Shown: piece after piece, positions 1 through 9,455 of the stretch
How positions within the stretch are numbered: the stretch's first letter is position 1
How the letters are laid out: every line of letters starts with the position of its first letter
DNA from: Zhengitettix transpicula
Lineage: Eukaryota > Arthropoda > Insecta > Orthoptera > Tetrigidae
DNA length: 64,000 nucleotides
Reading direction: 5' to 3'
NCBI GenBank assembly: GCA_037074705.1
Contig: CM073590.1
Span: 2,292,001 to 2,356,000, forward strand
Program-made: the position numbers and the translations under genes
The notes under the pieces: generated by a model
Database searches by the model: none
The model's input: the letters and a program-made list of their open reading frames with translations, nothing else
Told to the model about the DNA's origin: nothing

Positions 1-1
1 T

Positions 2-501
2 GAACAAATCAGTAGATTACTTAGACGTCATAACATCAAGACGATTTTCAAGCCACAAATAAAAATTAGAAATCTACTGAACTCTGTTAAGGATAATATT
101 GGCCTTAAGAAACCAGGAATTTACCAAATTCCTTGCTCCTGCGGCCAAAAATACATCGGCCAAACAATAAGGACGGTAGAAGAAAGACTGTCCGAACACG
201 AACAGAACATCCGTCTTAAGCAAATGGGCGGTAGCAGAACATGCTCTCATGACGATGGATTTAGCCGGAACAACAATACTGGACTCTGCTAGCCATCTTT
301 GTACTTTTACTTGAAGCGGTTGCCATCAGGACTTCCAATTGCCAACTCTTTAACAACTCGGGTTTAAACTTGAGCAAGGCTTGGAATCCTGTATTACGAA
401 GAATGCGTGAAACCCGGGAGGATAAGGAGGCACCGGCCGTAGCCACCAATCAGGATGGGGAAGACGCACGAGCAACGAGACTCTCGCAGGCGAATCGCTG
501 A
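2..501 (+). pseudogene. Penelope-like element C-terminus (GIY-YIG endonuclease), frameshifted
   Basis: PLEs couple a reverse transcriptase to a C-terminal GIY-YIG nuclease that nicks the target. Frame 2 from base 2 gives a linker (RRHNIKTIFKPQIKIRNLL), then GIYQIPCSCGQKYIGQT at about 116-166, with both halves of the GIY-YIG signature and a C-x-C pair, then RTVEERLSEHEQN. The frame breaks near 221-228. It continues in frame 3 as AVAEHALMTMD...TTILDSASHLCTF (228-310), then in frame 1 from 313 as EAVAIRTSNCQLFNNSGLNLSKAWNPVLRRM up to the stop at 499-501. Two frameshifts therefore break an otherwise collinear PLE tail. The reverse-transcriptase part would lie left of the window. The 62-codon and 122-codon frames on the opposite strand are shadows. 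The family call is confident from motif order; the subfamily is not assigned. Confidence 0.9.
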
Positions 502-655
502 AATATTCCCAACACACCGGTCGGTATTGTTGACGGAATTGCGCCCAGCCGTGATGCAGACTGTGGTGGAAGGGGACGGACCAATCGCTATTACTTACGG
601 ACCAGACCTGAAAACTCCTGATTGGCTTGACGGAATATATAACACACACTTCCCG

Positions 656-954
656 AATCTCGAAGGGAATGCTACGTTCCCTCTCCCGCTTTCGGAAGGG
701 CGTGGGACAAGTATCCAATACTCGACCTATCTGATGCAGGTTTTTCTAGGGTTTGTCTTGCATTTCTTTAGGCGAATGCCGGGTGGAATCCTTAAAATAT
801 AGCCCGGGGGCCCTAGTTAACTCTTGGCTACCTTCCTCTACCCTTCCACATCCCCCCTTTCAAATCCCTTTCCTATGCTATAAGAGGGGAGTTGCCACTA
901 TGTGGATTACCCTATACATAGCCTGTCTAAACCCAAAAACAAAAAAATCTCGAA
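656..954 (+). mobile_element. Dispersed retroposon family 'D', copy 1, with target-site duplication
   Basis: The body at about 665-933 is strongly similar to 20670-20952 (+), 28564-28800 (-) and 43380-43636 (+). Shared landmarks in order are GGCGTGGGACAAGT, GATGCAGGTTTTTCTA, AGCCCGGGGGCCCTAGTTAA, CCTATGCTATAAGAGGGGAG, GTGGATTACCCTATA and the terminal CCTGTCTA-AACC. The tail is A-rich (934-947). The 9-bp direct repeat AATCTCGAA lies at 656-664 and 946-954, as expected for a target-site duplication. This copy lacks the first ~150 bp present in copies 3 and 4, so it is 5'-truncated. I see no tRNA-like head and no conserved ORF, so SINE versus LINE 3' end is undecided. The 115-codon frame at 455-802 crosses the insertion boundary and is not a gene. 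Confidence 0.8.
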
Positions 955-960
955 AACAGT

Positions 961-1004
961 TCACCTGACGAAGATGGCGGTGTCAGCCATGGAAACGTGC
1001 TCAA
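961..1004 (+). ncRNA. Hammerhead-ribozyme-like core in PLE 3' region
   Basis: CTGACGA is followed by a hairpin of 5 bp (ATGGC / GCCAT, loop GGTGTCA) and then GAAACG. This matches the hammerhead core order CUGAnGA - stem II - GAAA. PLE terminal repeats are known to carry minimal type I hammerheads. I cannot see convincing stems I and III, so activity is not claimed. Confidence 0.6.
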
Positions 1005-1020
1005 ATCGGAAACCCGAGAA

Positions 1021-1421
1021 CTCTTTATACAGTGTATTATTTCTTTAATACGTCCTGTATTATTAATGCATGAGAATTTAAGTCTGTGTTTTAAAACATT
1101 TTTTACCGTAAAACTGACATTTAAAATAATCTGATAATTATGATTTGATAAATAAGTGAAACAGAGCCATTTCTCAGAAGAAGAAAAAGTGTATTAATCA
1201 ACCGAAAAAATCAGCTTAAAAAACGAGTTTACGTCCACGACTGTTTCGAATATATATTTCATGAGATGAGTTGGTCGGTAAGTCTTTATAACAACACACC
1301 GAATGTGAGCAAGACAGTGGAAGATACAAATACTAGAATTATATAAAATACAAGCGAACAAAACTGCAATTCGTATTACAAAAAATAAGTGCGATCTCTT
1401 TCAGAATTAACGATTAACTGT
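1021..1421. other. AT-rich spacer, nothing recognised
   Basis: No coding, RNA or repeat signal was recognised between the PLE end and the microsatellite. Confidence 0.5.
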
Positions 1422-1529
<108 letters not shown>

Positions 1530-1643
1530 TAAAATTAGGACATAAAATATTTTATATTCTTCATCGGATGCAGTCCATGAAAATAAATTTATATTTATCT
1601 TCTAATTTTAACTTATATATATGCCATCTTAACTGTTTATTAA

Positions 1644-1674
1644 ATGAAGAAGTCCCAAAATTGGGGACGAAACG
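1644..1674 (+). ncRNA. Hammerhead-like motif, PLE-type
   Basis: ATGAAGA is followed by a perfect 5-bp stem GTCCC (1652-1656) / GGGAC (1664-1668) and then GAAACG and TTGTAT. The first core base and one GAUGA position differ from the CUGAUGA consensus, so this is probably an inactive relic. The following GTTGTATTAAAAT resembles the AT-rich end of other PLE copies here. Confidence 0.5.
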
Positions 1675-1675
1675 T

Positions 1676-3686
1676 TGTATTAAAATATTTTTTTGTTTTG
1701 ATTAATTAGTATAAGTTTTTACAAGTTGGCTGTGCTTGTTTATTTAGTAGAAGTGATAATTTCTTTTTTTTTAGTTTGTATGAGTTCAGATACTCATCAA
1801 TGTGTAATTTTGTTTTAATTTAATGTTTTATAATTGGAAGTGTGGAATATTTGCATATTTTCGAATGCAATCGTTTGTGACGTACTATATATATTTGAGC
1901 AATAACGGTAATGAAAACTTTTCTATTCTATATTACCGTTGTATATCATCAAGTCATGTTTCTTTCGTAAAAGTGCCACTACGTTTTATACATATTTCGT
2001 TGGTTCGCTTTGACAGGAATATAAAAAACATTTTTCCCCAGTATACTACATGGGATAATTATTATAACAATGTAAAAAATTCTTTCAATAGTATTCAATA
2101 ATAGAAAGAGAACGGCGTTATGATTTTTAATACATGATTTATATTATTTTGTTAATATATAGCGATTTATCGAGAAGTTATTGTTTTATGTAGCACCTTT
2201 GTCACGGGACAATTATTGAGGTAATCTAATATAGCTTGATGTTACGCACAATTAAAAGCAACGTAATGACGAACGTTCTATTAACTTTCGGTTTTATTAG
2301 AAAACGAAATTAAAAACGCAGGGATACAATATTTGCTATTTGATGGAGATGAAGTAATATAGTATGAAAATTTACATAGTGTGGAAGTTACTAATATAAA
2401 TGAGGTAGTGCCGTGTCGAAATGAAATGGAGAGGACTTTGAATTCGAACCTCGTTTCTCGTCTTAAATAATTCCGATGTCCACTAAGTTGGTGACGGCCA
2501 AATAGTGGCAGCATTGTATGAAAGAAGTAATAATAAGTACATTTACTGGGAAACCACCTGTGTATCCAAATTGGAGGCATTTTGTACCTTAAGATTTTTA
2601 TGAAGTTAAATAATTCCGAATTTTTATTTCCAAAACTTCCTGCTTTTGCCCAGTGTGAAGTGAACATGATTTAATTAATACTAGAGTAAATGCGGCACGA
2701 CCGCTAAGAAGTTACTCGGATACGGTACGTGTGTCCTACGAGTTTTCATAGATTTTTGCAATTATTTGCAGCAAAGTTGTTTTTTTTCGGCTACGTGACC
2801 AGATTCGCCTTCTACTCCCCCAATTCAGAACGACTATAAATTACTGAAAATGGGTCACAGGGGCAACGCAGTGTCAGGCAAACAAAGGCCAAATTGTAAT
2901 GCACGGAAAACCTACTTTCTTATCATTTGGCAGAAAACAATTCCAACTCAATGCTAAATGCACTGTAAATGGAATATGTATATTTTTAGCTGTAAGGCAC
3001 TGCGCATTCTTTAAGGTAAGTATATTATTTATTTAAAAAAATTGAACTTCGGATTAGTTTTTACATAGTAAACTGGTCTGCAATACAAACTTACTTTTCT
3101 TCTTTAATTCATAATACTGCTTACGTATCAGCTAAAAATAGTCAAACAACATTGTTTGGTTTTTCCTGATGTATTGCAACTTTGTCATTGGCGTACGTAC
3201 AATGCTCTGCTCTAAACAGACTTAGACTAGTTCATTCTTCGGTAAAGATGTATTCATTTTCAGAGTTTACATTCAGTTTTAGTCTGGCTTGATGTTTATC
3301 CGCAAATATTTTAATTTATTCTTCGAATCATGAAGTCTATTGATATCAATATTTCTTATATAAAATTGTGCATTCGTATGCATCTGCTTGATATTTTTAT
3401 ATGTCGCACAACCCTAAAATTGAATACTATACGCCAATGCAGGTTTGATAATTTGATTATATACCAGTGTTTACAATGTCTGCAAATAATAGGTTATTTA
3501 ATTAGTTCTATTGAGTACCACATGTATTCCTTACACAAGTTTTTCAGAAACATTTAATTTCCAAAAGATAATGGCTCCAATGTTCTTCCGAACATTCTTT
3601 CCTGTGGGGTTACCTTAAAGGAAAAGGTGAAAGGTTTATAAGAACATAATAATGATGAAAAAAATATCCGACATTTCTAATGTTAT
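1676..3686. other. AT-rich sequence without recognised features
   Basis: The longest open frame is 128 codons on the minus strand (2281-2667). It shows no motif I recognise, and lengths like this are expected by chance in AT-rich DNA of this size. No repeats were identified. Confidence 0.5.
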
Positions 3687-3923
3687 GAATAAATAAACGG
3701 ACTTGAGTCAGAAAACTGTTGATTAAAAAACATTAAATATACAGACGGTTCGTCCTTGTTCTAAGGTCTCTTCAGGTTTAGTAAAACCTTGCCTCTAAAT
3801 TTTTTGTAAAATTTGTATACGAATTTACTAAACCTGAAGAAGTTCTAAAACAAAAAAGAAACGTCGGTATATATAATTTTTTGTTTATAAATAATTTTCT
3901 GACTCGATGCCGTTTATTTATTC
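3687..3923. repeat. Imperfect inverted repeat (~99-bp arms) with PLE-like hammerhead motifs
   Basis: Left arm 3687-3785 and right arm 3824-3923 are inverted copies. Perfect blocks are TTCAGGTTTAGTAAA (3771-3785) against 3824-3838 and GAATAAATAAACGG (3687-3700) against 3910-3923. The intervening blocks are diverged but alignable. Each arm carries a CTGAAGA...GAAACG-type motif reading outward: plus strand 3834-3863, minus strand about 3748-3776, where stem CCTT/AAGG is visible. The loop is 38 bp. This is the inverted terminal-repeat arrangement known for PLEs, without any coding part. Confidence 0.7.
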
Positions 3924-4041
3924 TTTATAAGAACAGGCTGCGCTCGCTGAATGAACTGAAGGTGAACTAAACAACGGAGATTAACAATATCAGTGTAGTT
4001 GTAATCCTCAAAGTGCATGACTTTTCGATCGCTGTATAAGT

Positions 4042-4115
4042 ATTAGCCAAATATTGATGTAATATAAATAAATTTTGCTTATAAATTATATATATAAGGT
4101 CAATATTTGGCTAAT
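4042..4115. repeat. Perfect 16-bp inverted repeat
   Basis: ATTAGCCAAATATTGA at 4042-4057 is the reverse complement of 4100-4115, with a 42-bp AT-rich spacer. It lies between the large inverted repeat and the next hammerhead-like motif, so it may belong to a PLE terminal structure. Confidence 0.8.
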
Positions 4116-4166
4116 ATTTAAATAAAAAATTGGTAATAAATTAAAACTATTTACTCTATTGTACAC

Positions 4167-4196
4167 CTGATGAAGTCGTAGACTAAGGATGAAACG
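4167..4196 (+). ncRNA. Hammerhead-like motif (CTGATGA...GAAACG)
   Basis: CACCTGATGA matches the canonical core 5' box exactly and GAAACG follows after 17 nt. A 4-bp hairpin AGTC/GACT is present but is offset from GAAAC by six bases, so stem II is imperfect. Read as a PLE terminal relic. Confidence 0.45.
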
Positions 4197-4259
4197 GGTT
4201 AATTTTTAAGTTTTTTGTTAGTACATTATTTTAATTTGGCTGTTTTAATGCAAGATTCA

Positions 4260-4470
4260 TTTATCACGATTTTTAGGGTGACAGGACAGCGCGCTACGTG
4301 ACGATAGCCATGATTAATTTTGGATTATTCGGAGTGGACGTAGTCGGTATGGCGGTTCTCATTCAGTCTTTAAACCACTAACTTGCGCGTCAGTGCCGGG
4401 ATTCTAACCCGGGTACTCTGTTATATGATTCAATGACGCCGTCCACAGCAAGTCGGCACCCTACCAAGAT
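4260..4470 (-). mobile_element. tRNA-derived SINE remnant
   Basis: On the minus strand an A-box-like GGTAGGGTGCCGAC (4452-4465) precedes a B-box-like GGTTAGAATCC (4399-4409) inside CCCGGGTTAGAATCCCGGC, a T-arm-like stem-loop. This is the internal promoter layout of a tRNA-derived SINE. The body then runs through GCACTGACGCGCAAG toward about 4260. The A-B spacing (~45-60 nt) is long for most tRNAs. The 3' boundary is a guess. Confidence 0.5.
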
Positions 4471-4603
4471 ATTTAGCTTTATTTCCGTATGGTACAGTGG
4501 TTCTTTTTATTCCTAGAGTCAATCGGTCTTTTATTTTTTTTTTGCGAAATTGACACGAATGAATTTAAATTAATTTAAAATGAAAAATTTACGTTTGATT
4601 GAA

Positions 4604-5074
4604 ATTAATGAATAAGAAAGATAGCCAATTAAGACAAAAAAGTGATAATATAAATACCACCAAACGTTTCTGGGATCCTTGTCCTTTTCGTCAGGTGCGA
4701 AGAAATGCCTAGAGCGACACAACTTCACTTGTCAGTTGACAAAACTCAAAAACAACGAAAACGCAACGACATTGGGAGAGCCGAAGGGTTAGCCTAACAA
4801 TAAGGGAGCAACGACAATGGAAAAAAAGAAGGTTTCGCGTAATAATAAGGGATCATAGCAGTTATTGAGTTTCATTGTGTCTGTTTGTACATTAATAGCT
4901 GTGATGTTTGATTTAATATGAAGCATCTCTGAAATGCGTCTGGAATTGTACCTGGTGTCAATGTCTAAAATCTTAGCATTTTGCCAATCAAATGTATGCT
5001 TAGAATTGATTAAATGTTTGGATACTACAGATTGTCTGAATTGGCTATCTTTCTTTTTCTTTAATTCATTTAGT
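4604..5074 (-). pseudogene. PLE tail: region C-terminal to GIY-YIG plus 3' end
   Basis: The minus strand encodes SKHLINSKHTFDWQNAKILD, then DTRYNSRRISEMLHIKSN and VQTDTMKLNN. This is the block that follows GIY-YIG in one PLE group and is also found at 63600-63830 (-) and 21480-21590 (+). Downstream come a stop and a hammerhead-like core at 4665-4694 (CTGACGA - AAAGGACAAGGATCCCA - GAAACG), then GTGGTATTTATATTATCAC and TTGTCTTAATTGGCTATC. The segment 5036-5073 is an inverted copy of 4604-4645 (25-bp core with one mismatch), so the fragment has inverted ends. The 77-codon plus-strand frame at 4934-5167 is a shadow. Confidence 0.8.
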
Positions 5075-5185
5075 TTAACTTTCTATTTAATGTTTTTATG
5101 GACGTTGTCAGATTTTGTCAAGTTACTAATATCCCCAACAAAGGTGGTAATTCGACATGATATATAGGTATACATACATACATTA

Positions 5186-6407
5186 GTGTCGTACGACACA
5201 GACTCGGGAGCGAGGATGAACCATATCACAGGGGGAGTCCCTCAGGATTCCGTCCCCGCACCGCTACTGTCAAACATTATGTACGACGGAGTACTAAGGT
5301 TGTCGTTGCCCACGGGGGTCTGCAAAGCCCACGAAATGACAATGGTGGTTATGGGAAATCAGATGGAGGAGGTCACGATTTCGGCCAACCAAGCCATGGC
5401 CACAGTCCGAAACTGGCTCGCATCGGCTGGACTGGAGTTGGAGGACCATAAGACGGAAGCTGTGCTGGTTACGAGCAGGAAAAAGACTGACTATTAGTCT
5501 CACAGTTAGTAACTGCTGCAATAAATCCCGGGTTTTCCTGAGATACATTGGAGTAGTAATCGCCAGGCTTAAATTCAAGGAGCACCTTACAATGGCGCAC
5601 AAGAAAGCAAGCGTCCTTGGGAGAATGTCGAACATCGGGGGATCCCGCTCAGACAGACGAAGACTTCTCACGTGCGTGGCCACAGCAACAATGCTCTACG
5701 CGGCCCCGATATAGAGGACGGCATTGGCGACCAAAGGAAATGTCCGCAGGATCACTACAGTTTACCGCAGGAACGCTCTGACGCTGGCGCGGGCATTCTC
5801 CACAGTTTCTTACGATGCGATGTGCGTCGCAGCAATTGAACTCCTGGCGGAAAAACGCGATAATGTATAGAGAACAAAGGAGAATAGGATAAGGACTGCG
5901 AAATATGGGACAATTCCACAAAGGAAAGATGAAATCACGGACCGATCCCCGTTATTGCCGATTCCAGAAACAGGAGATTCGGCAGTTAGATCATTACATG
6001 ACGCAACAGCTGACAGGTCACGGGTGCTTCGGAGCCTATAAGCTCTGGTTCAGGCCCGTACGACGGAGCACGTTTTCTTTACTTGTCCCAGATTGAGGGA
6101 AGAACTCTACACTTCAGTGTAAATCTGAGACGAAATCTGACGTCGGACAACATAGTCAGTGCGATTCTGAATTCGGTGGATAACTGGAATAAATTAGTGA
6201 CTTTGCCATATTTCTTTTAAAGGCATTATGGGCAGCCGAAAAGTAGAGAAAAATGTTTAGCAGCGGTTCCGCGGGGACGTAGAGGGATACCAGGAGGTGG
6301 TTTTTAATGGGTAGGAATCCCACTTACTGCGGGGTACAGACTCCGTAAGGACTTTTAGACGATTTTCTACCTACCCTCTTCAAAATAACAAAAAAAATAA
6401 CAAATAT
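5186..6407 (+). pseudogene. R1-clade non-LTR retrotransposon, 3' half, degenerate
   Basis: From 5186: SYDTDSGARMNHITGGVPQ (RT block 4, GGVPQ), then SNIMYDGVLRLSLP, RNWLASAGLELEDHKTEAVL and TSRKK, typical of the R1 clade. After a frameshift, frame 3 from 5538 gives LRYIGVVIARLKFKEHL, KKASVLGRMSNIGGSRSDRR, RITTVYRRNALTLARAFSTV, and later HYMTQQLTGHGCFGAYKLW. The last is the R1 C-terminal 'TGHGxFG' region, but the zinc-knuckle residues that normally follow are lost. The catalytic FADD site reads AHEM, so the enzyme would be dead. The 3' UTR ends near CTACCTACCCTC and a short A-rich tail (6380-6407). The copy is 5'-truncated at about 5186. No target-site duplication was found and it is not in 28S rDNA. 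Confidence 0.88.
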
Positions 6408-7112
6408 ATATATTATGTAATACTAATTAGAGGCCGTTAATAATTTTGATAATTGGATATTTATGGTGGATTGTTAGCGGCACCAATTTTAAAGGCGACA
6501 ATGGACAGGCGGGGTTTTGTTGTGTTGAACCGCAGGGGTTTTGGAGAGTCGGAAATTGGAAGTCGAACAACGAACTGCGTGGCAGACAGATAGGTCTAGC
6601 CGGAAAAGGTTACAAGTTAAATTTGAGTAATAAAGTTTTGGACAGTAAATCTCAACGATAACGTTACAAGGAGTACATCACGCCACAATAAACATCTATA
6701 AGTACCGTGGCCGTCATCAATTCCACAGAGAGACAATTTGTAACAATCTGTTCAACCAATAATCCGGAAGGAGCAGCAGTTTCCAGAGGAGAGACCCGAA
6801 GGTTACGACCGTGTTTTTGTTTAATGAAATGTAAATTCAGTGATTTCATGACCTTTTAGTGTGAATTGTGAGGTGAGCCCGAGCCCAATAGTTTAAGCCT
6901 GGTACCAGCAAATGTTTTGTAAACGATAACTTAAGATAAAGTCGTCAGATTTCGATTTCACATTTTGTTTGATCGTTTAAATTCTTAGGTTGTAAAGGAA
7001 TTTGATTCTGTAACTTAAATATAAAGGTTGTTTCTTTACTTAGAAGGTCCAAATAAATTACCCTGAGGAAAGAGTTGTAAAAAGCGAAGGTATGGCTGGA
7101 CGCGCGGAACTT
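6408..7112. other. Unassigned region upstream of minisatellite
   Basis: Local G+C is raised at 6470-6610. A TATA-like AATATAAAGG near 7017 and AATAAA near 7051 could belong to a decayed LTR leader, but no paired LTR, primer site or coding domain is visible. Frames of 71 and 61 codons show no recognised motif. Confidence 0.3.
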
Positions 7113-7480
7113 TAGTGTGTTTTGGGGAGACGTACAGGATAGTAAAAGACCAGAAAGAGTGTGTGTTGGGAGTCGACGGAGAATGTAGCAGAATATGTTC
7201 TGAAAAACTGGAGTGTGGGTTAAGACTCTTTGCGGAGCGATGTTGTAAGGAGTGTGTTTTTGGGAGACGTACAGGATAGTCAGAGACCAGAAAGAGTGTG
7301 TTGGGAGTCGGCGGAGAATGCAGCAGAATATGTTCTGATAAACTTGAGTGTGTTTTTGGGAGACGTACAGTATAATCAGAGACCAGAAAGAGTGTGTTGG
7401 GAGTCGGCGGAGAATATAGCAGAATAAATTCTTAAAAGCTTTAGTGTGTGTTGGGAGTCGGCGGAGAAAACTTGAAATTC
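7113..7480 (+). repeat. Minisatellite, 96-bp period (~3.4 units)
   Basis: Units start with AGTGTG at 7115, 7251, 7347 and 7443, and share GGGAGACGTACAG, AGACCAGAAAGAGTGTGT and GGGAGTCGGCGGAGAA. Units 2 to 3 and 3 to 4 are exactly 96 bp apart. A 39-bp partial unit (7212-7250) separates units 1 and 2. Because 96 is a multiple of three, one frame (7230-7427) repeats a 32-residue peptide (VFLGDVQ...RPERVCWESAEN), but it has no start context or neighbours suggesting expression. The last unit is truncated. Confidence 0.88.
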
Positions 7481-8234
7481 AGAGTTAGTTCTGGAAGGCA
7501 GCAGAGACATAATATTTTATAGTCCCGGGTTTTAAAATTACGAGTCGACAATCGGAAGTATTTGTGCATTGGCAAATTTATGCAAGCATCAAAGATTTGA
7601 AAATACGATATCAACTGTTAAGAGCAGGAAGTGTTGTGTCTAAAAATTACAACCACATTAACACATTAAATTCAGTGAAATATGGCCTGTCTGTGATGTG
7701 TTTTAACAATAATCGAGTGAGTACGAGCCCCTTCGAACAGCAAAATGGTAATGTAAACTAAAAGAAAATTTATAATCTGTGAACCTAATGTAAATAATAT
7801 TTATCTTCAGATTTCATATTTCACTAATTGTTTAAGTTAAGAATTTTCTCTTTTTAACGTTTTTATTGTTTTGTCGTCACATTCTTTATTGGAGGCCCGA
7901 TAGTCGGCCCTGAAATTAAGCCGTGGCACTTTACGAACTTGTAACATAATTTTCAATGGTGATAAGAATTTGTTTTAATAAATTAACTTTGTTTTATATT
8001 TTAATTTCTGATTTTTCATTTAAAATCCTATCATTTTAACTATTAACGGTATTCATTTAAAATCTAATAAAATTGTATTATTACAAATGTGATGCAATGT
8101 GGGCTATTTAAATTAAATAATTAATAATATAATCGTATTTATTACAATATATATAAGGTTATAATTTGCACATACTGCCTTTGCACCATTTTATTTAATT
8201 TACAGATTAATCGTTCATGCCACAGTCTATCGAT
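7481..8234. other. AT-rich spacer, nothing recognised
   Basis: Only short chance frames (65 and 68 codons). A GC-richer patch at 7890-7925 (GGAGGCCCGATAGTCGGCCC, internally palindromic) is unexplained. Confidence 0.45.
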
Positions 8235-9455
8235 TGTTCAGGCAGAATCATGAAATAAACATTAATTTTTTCTCCACGGATTTTTCTATTACATTTGTAA
8301 TAATTTTGGCATGTCCTGTCAATTGTAGAATGTATTTGGCTGAAGCAAAATTGATATCTGTAATTACTTTAGTTTCCTTGATGATCGGTTTTAATTTTTT
8401 AGTACGTTTCTCTAACAATTTTGAAATATCTGATAATTAAGAGATAGGTCTATTTTTTAACATCATCTAGCAAGTTTGGTAGTATGATGACTTTGACTAC
8501 TTTCCAGGCCGTGGGTACGTATTTCCATCTTAAAGCTGCAGTAAATATATACATAAAAACTGATAATAACTTTCCTCAGAAACTGCTATCAATTTATGCA
8601 GTAATTATATCAAAACATGGCGAGTTTCTCGGATTAATGAAACATTTAATATTTCTCCGACTTGTTTAGTGAACTCGAGTGTTGTTAACTCTTTCCAGTG
8701 AGGTGTCATTATGTATTTAATTCGACATACAAGCAAGATATTCAGCAAACAGGTTTGACGTTCTGTTGTGTTCTCTGGCTCATTATTCCTTATAGGAGGA
8801 ATTACCATGGCCTTTCAATTCTTTTTGTGACCTTCCACGTGGAATAATTTGTTTCTTTACTGCTGTTGTGTTTGTTAAGAATGATGTTAAGGACGCATCT
8901 TTTAATTCGCAAATTTATCGTTTTAGAATTTGCGATTAATTGTTAAGATTATTCTTATTGTCCTGATGTCTTGCGTCTCCTCGCTATTCTTTTCCCTCCG
9001 GCAAACCACTCCTTTAGTGATCTGAGTAATTTCTTTAGTATAGTTGGCATCAACCGTTTTCCGGTTCAAAGACTAATTATTGTTTTGTATTCAGGAACAT
9101 ATTTAAAGTAATTTCTTCAGGTACATTTATTTCTAGATTTTCCCACACTGTAGATTTGTTCACAAGTTGGTCTGGCTTCTATCACCATTATTTTTTTGCT
9201 CAGTTATAAATGCAACTGAGTAGTCGGAATCTACGCCGAAATTGTCCTCAGTATCCTTGAAATTTAGTGATATTTTTCTTGAAATAAAGAAATCTATAGT
9301 TATTTTCAAATAGGAGCAGTTTTGACCTTGAAGCTGTACTTTGTGCCGTCGAATTAAATTCGTGTCGCAACTGCAATAAGGGGTTGTTGTCAGTCATTAT
9401 TGACGGCGTGAAACGTTTGTTTTTATTCGCTGACAGCCATAACGGTTACCATCTG
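8235..9455 (-). pseudogene. Jockey-clade LINE: endonuclease C-terminus to RT start
   Basis: Read on the minus strand from 9455 down. The end of an apurinic-type endonuclease is seen (WGCQRI-like, then DFFISRKISLNFKDT and GVDSDYSVAFITEQK, where SDYS corresponds to the SDHxP box). A linker follows with MVIPPIRNNEPENTTERQ (about 8770-8808), and then the reverse-transcriptase entry RPIS-LSDISKLLEKRTKKL, KPIIKETKVITDINFASAKY and KIITNVIEKSVEKK near 8260-8430. Order and spacing match Jockey-clade ORF2. Many stops and frameshifts interrupt it. It ends abruptly near 8235, before the catalytic RT blocks, so the 3' part is missing or replaced. The endonuclease N-terminus is also absent. Confidence 0.8.

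Larger units (their letters stand above)
502..1020 (+). mobile_element. PLE 3' untranslated region, split by a retroposon insertion
   Basis: Sequence after the PLE stop runs to about 664, is interrupted by an inserted repeat (665-945), and resumes at 946. The right part reaches a CACCTGACGA...GAAACG block of the kind that ends several other PLE fragments in this window (e.g. 63500-63529, 4665-4694). I infer that 502-664 and 955-1020 were once adjacent. The exact 3' end near 1020 is an estimate. Confidence 0.65.

Noticed and set aside
455..802. 115-codon plus-strand open frame
   Set aside because: Runs from PLE 3' UTR into an inserted retroposon, so it cannot be an ancestral gene.
2400..2480. 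GGTTCGAATTC on the minus strand as a tRNA B-box
   Set aside because: No matching T-stem, A-box or acceptor stem could be paired.
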